In this document: in pieces, positions 49,542 to 57,490 of the stretch
Layout of the letters: each line of letters begins with the position of its first letter
How positions within the stretch are numbered: position 1 is the stretch's first letter
From: Nocardioides rotundus
Lineage (GTDB): Bacteria; Actinomycetota; Actinomycetes; Propionibacteriales; Nocardioidaceae
Direction of reading: 5' to 3'
Assembly: GCF_019931675.1 (NCBI RefSeq)
Contig: NZ_CP082922.1
Span: forward strand, 868,001-932,000
DNA length: 64,000 nt
Notes under the pieces: model-generated
Told to the model about the DNA's origin: nothing
The model's database searches: none
Seen by the model: the letters and a program-made list of their open reading frames with translations, nothing else
Made by a program: the position numbers and the translations under genes

Positions 49542-50882
49542 ATGGCCACCTCAACCCCCGCGGTCGACGAGGCGTCGATCCGCAAGGTCGCGGGCGCCAG
49601 CCTGCTCGGCTCCGTCGTGGAGTGGTACGACTTCTTCCTCTACGGCACGATGGCGGCGCTGGTCTTCAACACCCAGTTCTTCCCCGAGTACGACCCGCTG
49701 GTCGGCACGATGATCGCCTTCGGCACCTTCGCCGCCGGGTTCGTCACCCGGCCGCTGGGCGGCTTCATCTTCGGTCACTTCGGCGACCGGATCGGCCGGA
49801 AGCGGATGCTGGTCCTGACCATGCTGATCATGGGCCTGTCCACCTTCGCCATGGGGCTGCTGCCCAACTACGCCGCCATCGGCGTCGCCGCGCCGATCAT
49901 CCTGCTCATCCTGCGGATGCTGCAGGGCATCGGCCTGGGCGGCGAGTGGGGCGGCGCGGTGCTGCTCACCGTGGAGCACGCTCCCGACGGCAAGCGCGGG
50001 TGGTACTCCAGCTGGCCGCAGCTCGGCGTGCCGATCGGCCTGCTCTCCTCCACCCTCGCGGTGACCGCGGTGACGATGCTGCCGGAGGAGGACTTCCAGG
50101 CGTGGGGCTGGCGGATCCCGTTCCTGATCAGCATCGTGCTGGTCGTCGTCGGGCTGGTCATCCGGCTGAAGATCGAGGAGCCGCCCGCCTTCAAGCAACT
50201 GGAGGCCGCGGAGGAGAAGGCCCAGCTCCCGCTGGTCGAGGTCTTCACCCGGCACCCGAAGGTCACCCTCCTGGCGATGGGCGCCCGGGTGAGTGAGAGC
50301 GTCACGTTCAACATCTACAACGCGTTCCTGGTGACCTACACCGTGACCGTCCTCGGGCTGGACAACTCGATCGTGCTGGACGCGCTGCTGGTCGCCTCGG
50401 TCGTGGGCTTCTTCGTGATCCTCGCCGCCGGCCGGCTCTCGGACCGGATCGGCCGCCGGCCGGTCTTCGGCGCCGGTGCCGCGCTCGCCCTGGTCAGCGC
50501 CTTCCCGATCTTCTGGCTGGTCAACACCGAGAACCCGGTGCTCATCACCATCGGCGTGGTCATCGGCTGGGGCATCGCGGCCTGCACCATGTTCGGCCCC
50601 GAGGGCGCCCTGTTCGCCGAGGTGTTCCCGACCCGGGTGCGCTACTCCGGGATGTCGGCGGTCTACCAGATCGGCGTGATCCCGACCGGCGCCGTGGCAC
50701 CGCTGATCGGCACCTCGCTGGTCTCGGCCTACTCCGGCTCGGTCTGGCCGGTGGCGATCTACGTGATCGCGATGGCGGCCATCACCCTGGTCTCGCTGTT
50801 CTTCCTGCCCGAGACCCATCGCCGCGAGATCAACGACGTGCGCACCACCGCCGGCGACGACACCGTCACCGCCGCCCCCTGA
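49542..50882 (+). CDS. MFS transporter, metabolite:H+ symporter (MHS) family
   Basis: A 446-residue 12-helix transporter. The MHS hallmarks are present: GSVVEWYDFFLYGTMAALVF in helix 1, GFVTRPLGGFIFGHFGDRIG with RK (the MFS loop 2-3 motif), and MLQGIGLGGEWGGAVLLTVE (helix 4). A second loop motif DRIGRRP is between helices 8 and 9. Family members import shikimate, 2-oxoglutarate, proline/betaine and related acids. Since the next gene, 17 bp downstream, is a sulfatase, the cargo may be a sulfate ester or its desulfated acid. GAAGGAG precedes ATG 49542. Confidence 0.9.
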   Translation: MATSTPAVDEASIRKVAGASLLGSVVEWYDFFLYGTMAALVFNTQFFPEYDPLVGTMIAFGTFAAGFVTRPLGGFIFGHFGDRIGRKRMLVLTMLIMGLSTFAMGLLPNYAAIGVAAPIILLILRMLQGIGLGGEWGGAVLLTVEHAPDGKRGWYSSWPQLGVPIGLLSSTLAVTAVTMLPEEDFQAWGWRIPFLISIVLVVVGLVIRLKIEEPPAFKQLEAAEEKAQLPLVEVFTRHPKVTLLAMGARVSESVTFNIYNAFLVTYTVTVLGLDNSIVLDALLVASVVGFFVILAAGRLSDRIGRRPVFGAGAALALVSAFPIFWLVNTENPVLITIGVVIGWGIAACTMFGPEGALFAEVFPTRVRYSGMSAVYQIGVIPTGAVAPLIGTSLVSAYSGSVWPVAIYVIAMAAITLVSLFFLPETHRREINDVRTTAGDDTVTAAP

Positions 50883-50899
50883 GCCCTGGAAGGACCCCG

Positions 50900-52525
50900 A
50901 TGACCGACCCCTCGACCACCGCCCGCCGCCCCGACGTCCTGCTGGTGCTGGCCGACGACATGGGCTTCTCCGACATCGCCAGCTATGGCGGGGAGATCCG
51001 CACGCCGTCGCTGGACCGGCTCGCCGAGGGCGGGGTGAAGCTCACGCAGTTCTACAACACCGCGCGCTGCAGCCCCTCCCGTGCGTCGCTGCTCACCGGG
51101 TTGCACCCGCACCAGGTCGGCATCGGGATCCTCAACTTCGACGACGCCCCCGACGGCTATCCCGGCAACCTGGCCGAGGAGTGCGCGACCGTGGCGGAGG
51201 TGGTCCGCGAGGCCGGCTACTCGACGTACCTCTCCGGCAAGTGGCACCTGGCCGTCGACATGGACAACCCCAACGACGCCTGGCCGACCCGCCGCGGCTT
51301 CGACCGGTTCTTCGGCACGCTCGAGGGCGCGGGCAGCTTCTACCAGCCGCGGACCCTGGTGCGCGGGGAGGAGAACATCGAGCACGAGGCGGAGCAGGAG
51401 GGCTGGTTCTACACCGACGCGATCGCCGACCACGCGGTGCGGTTCCTCGCCGAGCACGACGCCGAGCGGCCCGACGACCCGTTCTTCTGCTTCCTCTCCT
51501 TCACCGCGCCGCACTGGCCGCTGCACGCGCACCCCGAGGACATCGAGAGGTACGCCGGCCGGTTCGACGCCGGCTGGGACCGGCTGCGGGAGGAGCGGCT
51601 CGAGCGGCTGGTCGAGGCCGGCATCATCGACGCCTCCTGGCCGCTCACCGACCGCGATCCGCGGGTGCCGGCCTGGGAGGACGCGCCGGACAAGGAGTGG
51701 GAGGCCGCGCGGATGGCGACCTACGCCGCGCAGGTCGACCGGATGGACCAGGGGATCGGGCGGGTGCTCGCCGAGCTCGAGCGCACCGGCCGGCTGGAGA
51801 ACACCCTGGTCATCTTCCTCTCCGACAACGGCGGCTGCGCGGAGGAGATGCCGCCGGAGTCGGTCAAGGAGTTCGTGGAGTCCTTCGTCCCGATCAAGAT
51901 GGTCTCGCGCACCGGCGGCGAGGTCGTCCCGGGGAACGTGCCGGGCCTGATGCCCGGCCCCGAGGAGACCTACCAGAGCTACGGCAGGTCCTGGGCGAAC
52001 CTGTCCAACACCCCGTTCCGGGAGTACAAGCACTGGGTGCACGAGGGCGGCATCGCCACGCCCTTCATCGTCCACTGGCCGGCCGGCCTGAGCGGATCCG
52101 CGGGGGAGCTGCGCACGGAGCCGGCCCAGCTGGTGGACGTGCTGCCGACGATCGCCGAGGTCGCTGGGGCGTCGTACCCCACCGAGCGCGACGGGCACAC
52201 GGTGCCGCCGGCCGAGGGGCGCAGCCTGCTGCCGTCGCTGCGGGGCGAGCAGGGGGCCGAACGCGACCTGTTCTGGGAGCACGAGGGCAACAGCGCGGTA
52301 CGGCGCGGCCGGTGGAAGCTGGTGCGCAAGCACGCCCGGCCGTGGGAGCTCTACGACATCGAGGCCGACCGCACCGAGCTCGACGACGTCGCGGCCGAGC
52401 ACCCCGACCTCGTCGCGGACCTGGAGCGGGCCTACGACGCGTGGGCGGAGCGCTGCGGCGTGATCCCGCGGGAGACGGTGCTGAAGCTGTACGCCGAGCG
52501 TGGGCACGGACTGCCGGAGGAGTGA
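50900..52525 (+). CDS. Type I arylsulfatase
   Basis: A 541-residue sulfatase of the formylglycine type. The modification motif CSPSRASLLTG (C-x-P-S-R, about residues 57-67) shows the Cys that a formylglycine-generating enzyme would convert; that enzyme gene is not in the window. Metal ligands are in VLVLADDMGFSDI (Asp-Asp) and FLSDNGGCAEE (Asp-Asn); other active-site residues are in SGKWHLAVD and SFTAPHWPLHAH. No signal peptide is seen, so it is probably cytoplasmic, consistent with uptake of the sulfate ester by the neighbouring transporter. It is the last gene of the IclR-linked operon. Confidence 0.92.
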   Translation: MTDPSTTARRPDVLLVLADDMGFSDIASYGGEIRTPSLDRLAEGGVKLTQFYNTARCSPSRASLLTGLHPHQVGIGILNFDDAPDGYPGNLAEECATVAEVVREAGYSTYLSGKWHLAVDMDNPNDAWPTRRGFDRFFGTLEGAGSFYQPRTLVRGEENIEHEAEQEGWFYTDAIADHAVRFLAEHDAERPDDPFFCFLSFTAPHWPLHAHPEDIERYAGRFDAGWDRLREERLERLVEAGIIDASWPLTDRDPRVPAWEDAPDKEWEAARMATYAAQVDRMDQGIGRVLAELERTGRLENTLVIFLSDNGGCAEEMPPESVKEFVESFVPIKMVSRTGGEVVPGNVPGLMPGPEETYQSYGRSWANLSNTPFREYKHWVHEGGIATPFIVHWPAGLSGSAGELRTEPAQLVDVLPTIAEVAGASYPTERDGHTVPPAEGRSLLPSLRGEQGAERDLFWEHEGNSAVRRGRWKLVRKHARPWELYDIEADRTELDDVAAEHPDLVADLERAYDAWAERCGVIPRETVLKLYAERGHGLPEE

Positions 52526-52532
52526 GCGGCCC

Positions 52533-53771
52533 TCACATCAGGCCGAGGTCGACGGTGACGCCCGGCTCCGGCGGGGTCACGGCCTCGTCGGGCTTCTGGG
52601 TCAGCACGGTGTCGATGTAGTCGCGCGCGGTGTCGAAGATGTCGATCTCGCGGCCGGCGCGCTCGGAGAGGTACCACCGGTGCACGAGGATCTCGTGGAA
52701 GAGCTCGGCGGGCTCGAGCTTGCCGCGCGCCTCCTTGGGCACCATCGCCATGATCGGCTCGTAGATCTGGGTGAGCCACCGGTTCGCGACCAGGTGCCGG
52801 TCCTCCATGCCGAGGCCGAGGTGGGCTGTGTAGGCGGCGAGGTCGTTGAGCAGCCTGCGGGCCTGGTTGTCCTCGACGTTGAGGCCGGTGAGCGCCTGGA
52901 GCTCGCGGCAGTGGTGGCCGAGCTCGACGACCCGCGGTGAGAGGTGCACCTGCTGGCCGTCGAAGTCGGTGACGATGTCGAGCTCCTCGACGTCGAAGCC
53001 GAGCTCGTTGAGCCGCTCGATCCGCTGCTGGATCCGCCACATCTCGTCGGTGCCGAAGTGCTCGGTGCCGGTCAGCTCGGCCCAGAGGGCGTCGTACCTC
53101 TCCTTGACCATGGCGATCACGTCGTGGGCGGGCAGGTCGGCGTAGGCCTCGTCGCTGGCCTGCAGGTCCAACAGCTCGGCGAAGATGTTCTCGCAGCCGA
53201 CTGTGACATCGTACTCCCGCATCTGCGGGGAGAGCTCGGGGCGCAGCTCGCCGGTCTCGGCGTCGACGAGGTAGGCGACGAAGGCGCCGGCGTTGCGGCG
53301 GAACAGCACGTTGGAGAGCGAGACGTCGCCCCAGTAGAAGCCGGCGAGGTGCAGCCGGACGAGCAGCACCACCATGGCGTCGACCAGGCTCGGCAGGTCC
53401 TCCATCCGGATCCCGTGGGCGAACAGGGCGCGGTAGGGCAGGGAGAACTGCAGGTGCCGGGTGACCAGGGCGCTGGGCAGCGGCTCGCCGTCGGCGTCCT
53501 CGCGGCCGGTGACGACGGCCTGCGGCACGACCGCGGGGAGGCCCATGCGCTGGAGGTCGCGGAGGAGTCGGTACTCCCGGAAGGCGATCTCCTCCTGGGT
53601 CTCCTTCACCGCGTAGTTGCGCCCGCCGAGGCCGATGATCCGGACCACGTGGCGCGACAGGCCGCGGGGGAGCGCGACGAGCACGTCGTCGGGCCACTCC
53701 TCGAGGGGGAGCTCCCAGGGGAGGGTCACCACGGCCGGGTCGGGCCGGTTGGCGACGAAGCGCAGCGCCAT
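52533..53771 (-). CDS. DUF4032 protein, kinase-like fold
   Basis: A 412-residue DUF4032 protein. The N-terminal ~200 residues resemble lipopolysaccharide-kinase or protein-kinase-like folds: RIIGLGGRNYAVKETQEEIA gives a glycine/lysine segment and [20 protein letters not shown] looks like a catalytic D-x4-N loop, with LVDAETGEL as the DxE/DFG equivalent. The C-terminal half (RRLLNDLAAYTAHLGLGMED and onward) is the domain specific to this family. It could phosphorylate a lipid, sugar or protein; no substrate is known. TAGTCT (53780-53785) precedes ATG by 8 nt. It is convergent with the sulfatase gene, 7 bp apart. Confidence 0.8.
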   Translation of the reverse strand: MALRFVANRPDPAVVTLPWELPLEEWPDDVLVALPRGLSRHVVRIIGLGGRNYAVKETQEEIAFREYRLLRDLQRMGLPAVVPQAVVTGREDADGEPLPSALVTRHLQFSLPYRALFAHGIRMEDLPSLVDAMVVLLVRLHLAGFYWGDVSLSNVLFRRNAGAFVAYLVDAETGELRPELSPQMREYDVTVGCENIFAELLDLQASDEAYADLPAHDVIAMVKERYDALWAELTGTEHFGTDEMWRIQQRIERLNELGFDVEELDIVTDFDGQQVHLSPRVVELGHHCRELQALTGLNVEDNQARRLLNDLAAYTAHLGLGMEDRHLVANRWLTQIYEPIMAMVPKEARGKLEPAELFHEILVHRWYLSERAGREIDIFDTARDYIDTVLTQKPDEAVTPPEPGVTVDLGLM

Positions 53772-53782
53772 GGCGGTGAAGA

Positions 53783-54244
53783 CTAGTGGCTGCTGTCGCC
53801 GGGGTCACCCGGCTCGAGGTGTACGGCGCCCGTGCCGCGCGCCGCGGCCGCGTCACCGGGGTTGCGCAATGCGCAGGTCTTCAGGCTCAGGCAGCCGCAC
53901 CCGATGCAGCTGTCCAACTGGTCGCGCAGCCGGACCAGGCGCTCGATCTGCTCGTCCAGCCGCGGTCGCCAGGACGCGCTGAGCCGGCTCCAGTCCTCCG
54001 CGTTCGGCGTCCGCCCGTCCGGCAGGGTCGAGAGCGCCGCGGTGATCTCCTCCAGGGTCAGCCCGACCTGCTGGGCGGCCCGGATGAACCCGAGCCGGCG
54101 GAGCGTCGCCTGCTCGTAGCGGCGCTGGTTCCCACTCGTGCGCTTCGCGGCGATCAGGCCCAGGTCCTCGTAGTAGCGCAGCGCGCTGTGGGCCAGCCCG
54201 GATCGCTTCGCCAGCTGGCCGATGGTCAGATGCGCTGAGGTCAC
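53783..54244 (-). CDS. soxR: Redox-sensitive transcriptional activator SoxR
   Basis: A 153-residue MerR-family regulator. The DNA-binding part is LTIGQLAKRSGLAHSALRYY, EDLGLIAAKRTSGNQRRYE. A dimer helix follows, and the 2Fe-2S motif CIGCGCLSLKTC (CxxCxC-x5-C) sits near residues 112-123. In actinomycetes SoxR responds to redox-active compounds and turns on reductases and efflux pumps; no classical target is adjacent. The start is GTG 54244. The next gene is tRNA-Thr on the other strand. Confidence 0.93.
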   Translation of the reverse strand: MTSAHLTIGQLAKRSGLAHSALRYYEDLGLIAAKRTSGNQRRYEQATLRRLGFIRAAQQVGLTLEEITAALSTLPDGRTPNAEDWSRLSASWRPRLDEQIERLVRLRDQLDSCIGCGCLSLKTCALRNPGDAAAARGTGAVHLEPGDPGDSSH

Positions 54245-54291
54245 GCCTCCACCTTAGGATTGGTCCGCCCGCCGGCCCCGCCGGCCGGCAG

Positions 54292-54364
54292 GCCGGTGTA
54301 GCTCAGTTGGTAGAGCGCCTCTCTTGTAAAGAGGATGTCGCGGGTTCGAATCCTGTCACCGGCT
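54292..54364 (+). tRNA. tRNA-Thr (TGT anticodon)
   Basis: A full cloverleaf can be drawn. The acceptor arm is GCCGGTG (54292-54298) with CACCGGC (54357-54363), and T is the discriminator base. The D arm is GCTC-AGTTGGTA-GAGC, the anticodon arm CCTCT-CTTGTAA-AGAGG with TGT in the centre, and the T arm has GGTTCGAATC. CCA is not encoded. Repeats start directly after the gene, but no integrase or duplicated tRNA end was found. Confidence 0.96.
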
Positions 54365-54707
54365 CTCCGCTTCGCTGATCGAGCCTGCCTCGTCGGTGGT
54401 CGAGCTTGTCGAGACCGCCACCGGGCCCTCGCTGGTCGAGCCCGCCTCATCGGTGGTCGAGCTTGTCGAGACTACGGCGGACCCGGGGGTGAAGAATCGA
54501 CCACGGGCGGGGGTAGTGCACCCGGTCGGCGGCTGGACGCGTGCATTTCTGCACACGACGCAGGGTTCTTCACGCGGGCGCCAATTCGGTGGTCGAGCCC
54601 GAGTATCGGTGGTCGAGCCGGAGTATCGGTGGTCGAGCTTGTCGAGACCACCCAGGCCTATCGGTGGTCGAGCTGGTCGAGACCAGTCTTCGTCGGCGGG
54701 TGGCTGG
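54365..54707 (+). repeat. Array of VVELVETT-type dyad repeats, left of the HNH pseudogene
   Basis: This 343-bp gap holds six copies of a unit beginning TCGGTGGTCGAGC, at 54393, 54450, 54586, 54606, 54626 and 54661. Four are full and read on to TTGTCGAGACC or a near variant; two are truncated after GAGCC. The unit is an imperfect dyad that translates as VVELVETT in one frame. Between copies two and three (about 54473-54585) is unrelated non-coding sequence. I see no gene in the region. Confidence 0.85.
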
Positions 54708-56024
54708 TCACGTGCGTCGGGTGAAGCGGACTTTGCCGTGTTTGTCGAGGTGGTGCTGGTAGGTGGGGTCGTGGATCATCTGGTGGTGGGTGGGGCAGTA
54801 GAACCTGCCGTCTTTCACGCTGGTGGAGCCGCCTTTGGACCACGGTGTCTCGTGATGGGCCTGGCACTTGTCGGCGGGCATGTCGCAGCCCGCGGCGGAG
54901 CAGCCGCCGTCGCGGACGCCCATGGCGATCCGTTGCGCGGGGGTGTGGAACCGTCTCTTGCGGCCCATGTCGAGCACGACGGAGGGTCCGCCGAGGACGA
55001 TCGGGATGATCCCGGCCTCACAGGCCAGGCGTCGGGCTTGGCCGGCGGTGATCTTGGACCCGGTGTCCAGGGATGCTGCCTTCAACCCGCCCAGCAGGGT
55101 CTCCAGCTCCATGGTGACCACCACGGTCGCGGAGATCCCGCCGCTGGTGGGGAGGGTGTCGGCGGGGCGGGACTCGATCAGCTCGCAGAACGCCTCACCC
55201 AGTCCCTTGCGCGACAGCGGCCGATGCCGCGGGGCCTGGACCGGGTCGACCGCACCGTCCACAGCGTCGGCATCGGCCGCGGCGGCGTTGGTCTGCTCGG
55301 TCACAGTCGTGGTGGGGTGGGTGTGTTTGGATCAGGCGATCGCGTGGACCTGGCGGCGCAGCATCTCTCCTTGGGCGACCGGGAGGGTGAACCAGCCCCG
55401 CATGGTGCCGTCACCGGAGTCCCGGATCCCGAACCCGACCCGCTCCCGTGCGGCGCGTTCTTCGGCCTCGAGTCGTCGGGCTTCTTCGGCGTCCGCGGTC
55501 GCGGGGTCGATGACCTCCAACAGCCGCCTGCCCAGGATGCGGAGGTCTTTGGCGTCGTGATCGGCTGCGAGGTCCAGCATCCGCTGGGTGGCGGCGGGCA
55601 GCACCCACGCCTCCGCGTCGGCGGGCACCTGCTCCAGGGCGTCGGTGATCGCGCGGGCCTGGTCGGTCAGGATCCGACCCGACTCCAACGCCTCGGCGAC
55701 CGCGGGGTGGGCCTCGACCTGGGTCGCGAGCCGGCGCAGGGCGTGCGCGTCGCGGCGGACCATTCGCATCCGGTGGGCCCACCAGTTCGTCGTCGACGTC
55801 GCGCCGGTCTCCAGACCGGTCTCCACCGACTCGGCCTGGCGCAGCACCCGCAACAACAGCGCATCGGCCTGCGCCCGGGCCCGGGTCAACGCCTCCAACA
55901 CCTCCCCGGCCTCGCCCGCGGCCATGGACCACACCGGCACCCCGGCCGCCTGCGTGAGTTCGGTCTCGATGCGCGCGACCGCAGCGGCCACCGGGTGGCT
56001 CGGATGCAGCGGCTTGGTCGACAT
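54708..56024 (-). pseudogene. DUF222/HNH endonuclease (13E12-repeat type), broken by an in-frame stop
   Basis: From ATG 56024 (MSTKPLHPSHPVAAAVARIE) the frame encodes a DUF222 domain up to GWFTLPVAQGEMLRRQVHAI, then meets TGA at 55332-55334. The same frame continues unbroken to 54708, with ATVVVTMELETLLGGLKAAS, LACEAGIIPIVLGGPSVVLD and the HNH nuclease motif AHHETPWSKGGSTSVKDGRF. Intact relatives are continuous here, so one nonsense change has split it. The remaining downstream piece could restart at GTG 55304, but would lack DUF222. These genes occur in many copies in actinobacterial genomes and are thought to be mobile or REP-associated. Confidence 0.88.
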
Positions 56025-56129
56025 ACCCGGACTCTTCCAGGCGGCACCGACACTCCCACCCGGCCAACGACCCTCATCCACACCGATCCGGGTCACGATC
56101 AGGTCACAGGCGTCAAACCGCGCCACGGG

Positions 56130-56312
56130 GGTGGTCTCGACGGGCTCGACCACCGAAGGCAGCTCGACCCGGACGGAGACCTGGTCGCGACAAGCTCGGC
56201 CACCGAGGGCGGCTCGACCAGCGGCGGAGACCTGGTCTCGACAAGCTCGACCACCGAAGGCAGCTCGACCACCGAAGGCGGCTCGACCACCGAAGGCGAC
56301 TCGACCACCGGA
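56130..56312 (-). repeat. Array of VVELVETT-type repeats, right of the HNH pseudogene, inverted
   Basis: The same unit as at 54393-54684 occurs in opposite orientation. Full copies start at about 56132, 56183 and 56234 (GGTCTCGACAAGCTCGACCA in the last). Two more shortened units spaced 17-18 bp apart follow (GCTCGACCACCGAAGGC, about 56262-56312). The array precedes the GNAT gene 3' end. The 105 bp between the HNH start codon and the array (56025-56129) hold nothing I recognise. Thus the pseudogene is enclosed by inverted arrays. Confidence 0.8.
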
Positions 56313-56317
56313 CGGAG

Positions 56318-56803
56318 TCACGGGCGGGGCGGGAACCACGCCATCAGCACGTCGTCGGCGAAGCCGTCATCCAGCTCGAACTCCTCGCGCAGGACGCCCT
56401 CGGTGACGAACCCGCAGCTCTCGTAGAGGTGCACGGCAGAGGGGTTGGTGCTGAGCACGCGGAGGGAGAGCTTGCGCGCGCCGCGGCGTACTGCCTCGTC
56501 CTGCGCCGCCCGCACCAGCCGGCGTCCCAGGCCCCGACCCTGCAGGGCCGGGTCGACCGCGACGCCGTTGACCATCAGCACGTGGCCGTGCGAGGGCATC
56601 AGCGAGGTGCGCTGCACGATCGCGTACCCGACCACCCGGCCGTCCTGCTCCGCGACGATCACCTCGTCCGCGCTGCGCCGGTCGGAGAAGAACGTGCCGC
56701 CCTCGGGAGGGGCTGGCGTCGGAGTGGTCTGGGGCGACCAGGTGGTCCGGTCGAGCGCGACCAGGTCCGCGTCGTCGGCCTGCGTCGCGGGTCGAAGCTC
56801 CAT
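56318..56803 (-). CDS. GNAT family N-acetyltransferase
   Basis: A 161-residue GNAT protein. The acetyl-CoA binding signature is VDPALQGRGLGRRLVRAAQD (Q-x-x-G-x-G, about residues 84-103); the later motif is NPSAVHLYESCGFVTEGVLR. The beta-strand pair EVIVAEQDGRVVGYAIVQRT is also typical. Substrate unknown; the length fits small-molecule or protein N-terminal acetyltransferases. The start is ATG 56803. It is 28 bp downstream of the DUF305 gene on the same strand and might share a transcript. Confidence 0.9.
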   Translation of the reverse strand: MELRPATQADDADLVALDRTTWSPQTTPTPAPPEGGTFFSDRRSADEVIVAEQDGRVVGYAIVQRTSLMPSHGHVLMVNGVAVDPALQGRGLGRRLVRAAQDEAVRRGARKLSLRVLSTNPSAVHLYESCGFVTEGVLREEFELDDGFADDVLMAWFPPRP

Positions 56804-56831
56804 GACCGGAGCATCCCACGGAGTCCGGCGA

Positions 56832-57443
56832 TCAGCCCTTCAGCATGCCCCGCATCTGCTCGATCTCGGCCTGCTGGCCGCCGACGATCTCCTGGGCGAG
56901 CTTCGTGGCCTCGGGGGACTTCCCGCGCTCGACCTCGTCCCGCGCCATCGCCACCGCGCCCTCGTGGTGCCGGATCATCATCTCCAGCCACATGTCCTCG
57001 AATCGCGCGTCGGGTGCCTTCTCCAGCCGGGACATGTCCTGCTCGGTCATCCCGCCGGCCATGTCGTGGCCCATCCCCTCCTCCGGGACCGGCTGGCCCC
57101 AGGCGCGCAGCCACCCGGACATCTGCTCGATCTCCGGCGCCTGGGCTGCCCGGATCTGCTCGGTGAGGTCGACGAACTCCGGCGACAGCCCCGGGCGGCC
57201 CTGCGTGAGGTCGACCATCGAGAGCGCCTGCGCGTGGTGCGGGATCATCATCGTCGCGAAGTCCACGTCGGCGTCGTTGAAGGCCTGCGAGGAGCCGGGC
57301 GACGAGGACTCCTGGGAGGAGGAGTGCCCGGAGTGCCCCGAGCCGCCGGCGCCACCGCCGTCCTCGTCGTTGCCGCAGCCGGCCAACAGGCCGAGGGCGA
57401 GAGCGGTGGAGGCGAGGACGGAAGAGGTACGACGAAGGCTCAT
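56832..57443 (-). CDS. DUF305 lipoprotein, probable copper-related
   Basis: A 203-residue lipoprotein with the signal sequence MSLRRTSSVLASTALALGLL and lipobox LAGC. A Ser/Gly/His-rich linker follows, then two DUF305 helical repeats, each with a histidine pair: FATMMIPHHAQALSMVDLTQ and WLEMMIRHHEGAVAMARDEV. The middle carries many Met and His residues (EEGMGHDMAGGMTEQDM), a pattern that suggests copper or silver binding outside the membrane. A CsoR-like site covers its promoter. ATG 57443 is preceded by TACCGT with 6 nt between, suggesting a leaderless transcript. Confidence 0.88.
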   Translation of the reverse strand: MSLRRTSSVLASTALALGLLAGCGNDEDGGGAGGSGHSGHSSSQESSSPGSSQAFNDADVDFATMMIPHHAQALSMVDLTQGRPGLSPEFVDLTEQIRAAQAPEIEQMSGWLRAWGQPVPEEGMGHDMAGGMTEQDMSRLEKAPDARFEDMWLEMMIRHHEGAVAMARDEVERGKSPEATKLAQEIVGGQQAEIEQMRGMLKG

Positions 57444-57449
57444 GCCCTC

Positions 57450-57469
57450 ACGGTACCTATAGGGGGTAG
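57450..57469 (-). promoter_or_regulatory. CsoR-like copper operator over the DUF305 promoter
   Basis: GTACCTATAGGGGGTAG (57453-57469) keeps the TACC flank and GGGGGTA tract of copper-sensing CsoR operators. It overlaps the presumed -10 box TACCGT (57450-57455, minus strand). No csoR gene is in the window, so the repressor would act from elsewhere. Confidence 0.5.
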
Positions 57470-57490
57470 GGGTGAGTCAACGGCCTCGGG

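Noticed and set aside
55304..55334. TGA in the HNH gene read as selenocysteine or by programmed readthrough
   Set aside because: The position is a linker, not a redox site, and I see no stable SECIS-like stem after it. A nonsense mutation is simpler.
55304..56024. Two separate functional genes for DUF222 and HNH domains
   Set aside because: They are in the same frame with only nine codons between the stop and the next GTG, and the region between continues the family sequence, so a broken single gene is more likely.
56234..56312. Regular short repeats that might be a CRISPR array
   Set aside because: The units are 17-24 bp, partly contiguous and of uneven length, with no unique spacers and no cas genes nearby. 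They belong to the dyad-repeat family seen at 54393-54684.
54292..56803. A genomic island inserted at tRNA-Thr
   Set aside because: No integrase, no duplicated tRNA 3' end, and the genes beyond have normal composition and housekeeping roles.
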